Shown: positions 61,186-64,000 of the stretch, one piece after another | How positions within the stretch are numbered: position 1 is the first letter of the stretch | How the letters are laid out: the number at the start of each line of letters is the position of its first letter | Source: Fusobacterium sp. SYSU M8D902 | GTDB taxonomy: Bacteria > Fusobacteriota > Fusobacteriia > Fusobacteriales > Fusobacteriaceae | Direction: 5' to 3' | Assembly (NCBI RefSeq): GCF_040199715.1 | Contig: NZ_JBEFNA010000002.1 | Location: forward strand, 92,256 to 156,255 | DNA: 64,000 bases | Notes under the pieces: generated by a model | What the model saw: the letters and a program-made list of their open reading frames with translations, nothing else | What the model was told of the DNA's origin: nothing | The model's database searches: none | Position numbers and translations under genes: made by a program

Positions 61186-63400
61186 TAACTATATTGGTAT
61201 TTTTTTGAATCGTTCTAATATAATAAACTGATTTGCACCCCTCTTTCCAAGCTGTCAAAAAAGTTTCAAATATATCTTTAGCTCTTATATTTTTATTCAA
61301 GTCAAAAAGAAGTTCCATAGATACACCTTGAGTTGTCCATTTTCCTATTCTGCTCATCATTTTTACATAGATTTTTGGATCTACATTTTTAAATTCTGGA
61401 TAGAACCAAGCTCTCTCCTTTAGATATTTTACAACTCTTGGTACAGCTCCCTTTTGATTTTTCTCTATAAAAAATCTTGAAAAAGTTGGATTTACAGATG
61501 CTGTTGCTCCCATCAATAAAGAAGTTGATGTATTTGGAGCCACTGCTGATAACTCTCCATTACGAATACCATATCTCTTAACCAACTCAAATACTTCCTG
61601 CCACTCTTTAGAGTATTGAGAATTATTTTCATACCATTTTTGATCTTTTTGAAAAAATACTCCTCTGTTCCACATAGATCCTTCAAAGTATCTGTATGCA
61701 CCTCTCTCCTTAGCTAAAAGTGCTGAAGCTTTTACTGTATAAAGAGCTATCTTCTCATATAGAGCATCTATATCTTCCAAAGATTCTTCATATATCATAA
61801 ACTCTTTAGCCATATAGTCAGCAAGTCCCATTGTTCCTACACCGATTGTTCTATAGTGAGAATTGTGTCTATCTGACTCTAAAATCGGAGTCTCTGTTAG
61901 ATCTATTGTATTGTCTAAGATTCTAACTGCTATTTTTGTAATCTCCTCTAACTCCTCTTTCTCTATTTCAGCCAAATTCATAGAAACTAAGTTGCAAGTA
62001 TGTACCATTCCTAGATCTACACTTCTCACTCCTTGCTCCTCTTTCTCTGATCTCTCTCTATAATTTTTGCTTGGAGAAAAATTAGAAAAGCTCTCCATAC
62101 ATAGATTTCCATTTCCAATCATACCCATATGTTGGTTATGATTCATTCTGTTTGCACTATCTTTAAAGAAAATATATGGCATTCCTGTCTCTATCTGTAC
62201 CTTCATAATCTCTTTAAAGAGCTCTCTTGCTTTTATACTCTTCTTTAATTGAAGAGTAGTATCTCCTTCTATCTCAGTGTAGACTCTCTCAAATTCCTCT
62301 CCATATAGTTCACACAATTCAATACCAAACTTCATTCTTATCTCATATGGATCAATCAATGTCCAGCTCTCATTATTTTCTACTCTTTTCATAAATAGAT
62401 CTGAAACAACAACTTGTGGATATATATCATAAGCTTTCGTTCTTTGATCTCCATTTTCTGTCTGTAGTTCTAAAAACTTTTCAATATCCAAATGCCAAGT
62501 ATCTAAGGCTACTGTAACAGCTCCAGCACGTCTCCCTTGCTGATTCACTGCAACTGCTGTATCATTTACTATTCTTATCCAAGGAACTACTCCACCACTA
62601 GCATTATAGTAACCATTTACCATTGAGTTTTTTGCTCTTATTCTAGAGATATTTACTCCTACCCCTCCACCATTTTTACTGATCTTAGCAATTGTATCTA
62701 TGTTATAAAAAATAGACTCTATATTGTCATCAATGGCTGTTATAAAGCATGAAGATAAATTTCCTTGAGGTATTCTCAAGTTAGCTAAAATCGGAGTAGC
62801 TAATGATATCTTTTTCAAAGATAGAGCATTATAAAATTGTTTTGCTACTTCAACTCTATTCTCCTCGTTTAAAGCTAGCAACATTGCTATACACATAAAT
62901 ACTTCTTGAGGTAACTCACAAATATCTCCTCTATATTTCATCAAGTATCTATTTACCAACATATTAGCACCAGCATAATCATACAACATATCCCTCTCTG
63001 GAGCTATATAGTTTCCTAATATATCTATCTCTTCTTTAGAAAATTCCATCAATCTACTATCATAAACACCTTTTTTTGTAAGTATCTCTATAGTTTGATA
63101 AAACTTTCCATATGAAAATCCTCTTTTATGAAAGACCTCTCTTTCTGTTTCCATCATCAAAAGTCTTCCAGCTACATATGTCCAATCTGGCTCTTCAAAA
63201 CTGACCATACTAACAGCTTGATTTATTAATGTCTCCTGTATCTTTTTTGTCTTTATTCCCTCTTGATATATAGCATCTATATGGCTCTCTAACTCCACCA
63301 TATTGATCTCTAATCCATCACAGGCTTTTATTAACTTCTCTCTTATTTTTTTTATATCTAATTCCTCTTTTATCCCTGCTCTATTCACAACCCATTTCAT
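61151..63400 (-). CDS. nrdA: Class I ribonucleotide reductase large subunit
   Basis: A 749-aa catalytic subunit with an N-terminal ATP-cone (residues 1-90, overall activity control), redox cysteine in NLSSCFITAI, active-site GNLCMESF and HTCNLVSMNL, and a C-terminal CESC pair for re-reduction. Contrary to class Ib, the ATP-cone suggests class Ia. Start ATG 63400 overlaps the nrdH stop by one base (TAATG). Followed by nrdB. Confidence 0.92.
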   Translation of the reverse strand: MKWVVNRAGIKEELDIKKIREKLIKACDGLEINMVELESHIDAIYQEGIKTKKIQETLINQAVSMVSFEEPDWTYVAGRLLMMETEREVFHKRGFSYGKFYQTIEILTKKGVYDSRLMEFSKEEIDILGNYIAPERDMLYDYAGANMLVNRYLMKYRGDICELPQEVFMCIAMLLALNEENRVEVAKQFYNALSLKKISLATPILANLRIPQGNLSSCFITAIDDNIESIFYNIDTIAKISKNGGGVGVNISRIRAKNSMVNGYYNASGGVVPWIRIVNDTAVAVNQQGRRAGAVTVALDTWHLDIEKFLELQTENGDQRTKAYDIYPQVVVSDLFMKRVENNESWTLIDPYEIRMKFGIELCELYGEEFERVYTEIEGDTTLQLKKSIKARELFKEIMKVQIETGMPYIFFKDSANRMNHNQHMGMIGNGNLCMESFSNFSPSKNYRERSEKEEQGVRSVDLGMVHTCNLVSMNLAEIEKEELEEITKIAVRILDNTIDLTETPILESDRHNSHYRTIGVGTMGLADYMAKEFMIYEESLEDIDALYEKIALYTVKASALLAKERGAYRYFEGSMWNRGVFFQKDQKWYENNSQYSKEWQEVFELVKRYGIRNGELSAVAPNTSTSLLMGATASVNPTFSRFFIEKNQKGAVPRVVKYLKERAWFYPEFKNVDPKIYVKMMSRIGKWTTQGVSMELLFDLNKNIRAKDIFETFLTAWKEGCKSVYYIRTIQKNTNIVNEKEECESCSG

Positions 63401-63603
63401 TACATTGCCTCTAAAAACTGTTCCATTGTGTAATACTGGCCATCTTTTTCTACAACAGGTGCTGACATTATTCTAGCTTTACTAGCTACAGTCATAAGAG
63501 TTTTTAAATCATCACTATATTCATAAGCTACTTTTTTCTCATCTAATATCCCTTTTATTGTTTGACATCTGCTACAATTCTCTTTTCCATATATTTTTAT
63601 CAT
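63400..63603 (-). CDS. nrdH: NrdH-like glutaredoxin
   Basis: A 67-aa thioredoxin-fold protein with redox CSRC (Cys10, Cys13) and the cis-proline motif SAPVV; it likely reduces the disulfide of NrdA. AGGAGG precedes the ATG. First gene of nrdHAB. Confidence 0.87.
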   Translation of the reverse strand: MIKIYGKENCSRCQTIKGILDEKKVAYEYSDDLKTLMTVASKARIMSAPVVEKDGQYYTMEQFLEAM

Positions 63604-63616
63604 TTTTTCCTCCTAA

Positions 63617-63690
63617 TACAATATATATTGTTTTTCTTTTTAAGTTTTTACTATATGTAGTATTATGACATAAAAGATATACTTTTTCAA
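63617..63690 (-). promoter_or_regulatory. Promoter of nrdHAB with tandem NrdR-like boxes
   Basis: Minus-strand TTGAAA (63685-63690), 17-bp spacer, CATAAT (63662-63667). Two NrdR-like boxes lie over and downstream of the transcription start: TACTATATGTAGTA (63649-63662) and ACAATATATATTGT (63618-63631), 31 bp centre to centre. Confidence 0.75.
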
Positions 63691-63736
63691 GTAGTTTTTA
63701 AATTATTTTTTTATCTCTACAACTCCCCATAAAAAA

Positions 63737-63762
63737 AGAGCTACCATAACAATGGTAACTCT
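63737..63762 (-). terminator. Terminator of ptsI
   Basis: AGAGCTACCAT (63737-63747) pairs with 63752-63762 (one mismatch); on the minus strand a run of seven T follows. Confidence 0.87.
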
Positions 63763-63774
63763 AAAAATATTTTT

Positions 63775-64000
63775 TTATCTCATGTTCTCTTTATTGAATT
63801 TTTTTACAACTTCTAAAACTTCATCTGGTGTTTTTTGTGACATTACTTCTTCTACTAAAGCCTCACATTTAGCTTTATCTAAAGACATTATATTCTTCTT
63901 AATTCTAGGTATTGAAATAGCTGACATTGAGAATGCATCTAGCCCCATTCCAAATAGGATAGCTGTTGCATTTTCATCTCCAGCAAACTCTCCACACATA
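63775..64000 (-). CDS. ptsI: PTS Enzyme I, C-terminal part (partial)
   Basis: The last about 74 codons of the phosphotransferase-system Enzyme I, which takes phosphate from PEP and passes it to HPr. MCGEFAGD and GMGLDAFSMSAISIPRIK contain the active-site Cys of the PEP-binding TIM barrel. The gene enters from the right edge. Its presence indicates sugar uptake by PTS. Confidence 0.92.
   Translation of the reverse strand, partial: MCGEFAGDENATAILFGMGLDAFSMSAISIPRIKKNIMSLDKAKCEALVEEVMSQKTPDEVLEVVKKFNKENMR

Noticed and set aside
1-64000. tRNA, rRNA or prophage genes
   Set aside because: No cloverleaf-like sequence, rRNA core segment, integrase or phage structural gene was recognised on reading; a dedicated search was not possible.

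Overview
The window is a gene-dense, AT-rich stretch (about 30% G+C by eye) of a bacterial chromosome with AGGAGG-type ribosome sites and U-tract terminators. The mix points to an anaerobic, outer-membrane-bearing fermenter of the genus Fusobacterium: ExbB/ExbD/TonB, an OmpA lipoprotein and KdsC imply an outer membrane with LPS, while thlA-crt-hbd (butyrate pathway), HydE (hydrogenase maturation), rubredoxin and class II RNR fit a strict anaerobe. The genus call is an inference from gene content and protein style; the species cannot be fixed. No rRNA, tRNA, CRISPR array, prophage or complete insertion sequence was seen.

Layout. 1-3.1 kb (minus): trmH-type methylase, Nudix hydrolase, M15 lipoprotein, hydE. 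3.1-6.6 kb (plus): a divergent ABC1-type kinase, an orphan PotD, dnaN. 6.6-11 kb: molybdenum block (mog, modAB without modC, moeA-like, moaC) then thiD. 11-19.7 kb (plus): zupT, rapZ-uvrC, a lipoprotein with a SpoIIE-type phosphatase, yqhQ, an Rrf2 regulator, sfsA and a cysteine-rich protein. 19.8-34.4 kb (minus): nhaC, then a tight run of thirteen genes that reads, from its promoter, DUF116, a 945-aa TPR protein, a small membrane protein, exbB, exbD, tonB, a degenerate NtrC-like regulator, dnaX, a YybS-like membrane protein, rplI, dnaB, a U32 tRNA-modification peptidase and a secreted protein. 34.6-43 kb: a cysteine-cluster protein, recQ, nrdJ, mnmH, an HTH remnant and an AAA/PD-(D/E)XK protein. 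43-46.2 kb: butyrate genes. 46.5-55.3 kb (minus): a peptide-binding lipoprotein and lipase-like protein, then dinG-like, pgpH, ybeY and dgkA-PAP2. 55.6-59.2 kb: rpsT, kdsC, an OmpA/L,D-transpeptidase pair, a CNB protein and a double rubredoxin. 59.3-64 kb (minus): ydcF-like, nrdHAB and the 3' end of ptsI.

Working together: deoxynucleotide supply is covered twice (B12-dependent NrdJ and diiron NrdAB with NrdH), and both operons carry a pair of NrdR-like boxes exactly 31 bp apart, so they are probably one regulon. The Mo block takes up molybdate and builds molybdopterin. The TPR-ExbBD-TonB set is an envelope energy-transfer module fused by proximity to replication genes. The most unusual items are an NtrC-family protein that has lost nearly every catalytic motif but kept its DNA-binding helix-turn-helix, a JAMM-domain/DinG helicase fusion, a DgkA-PAP2 fusion, and a divergent promoter pair sharing one -35 hexamer.
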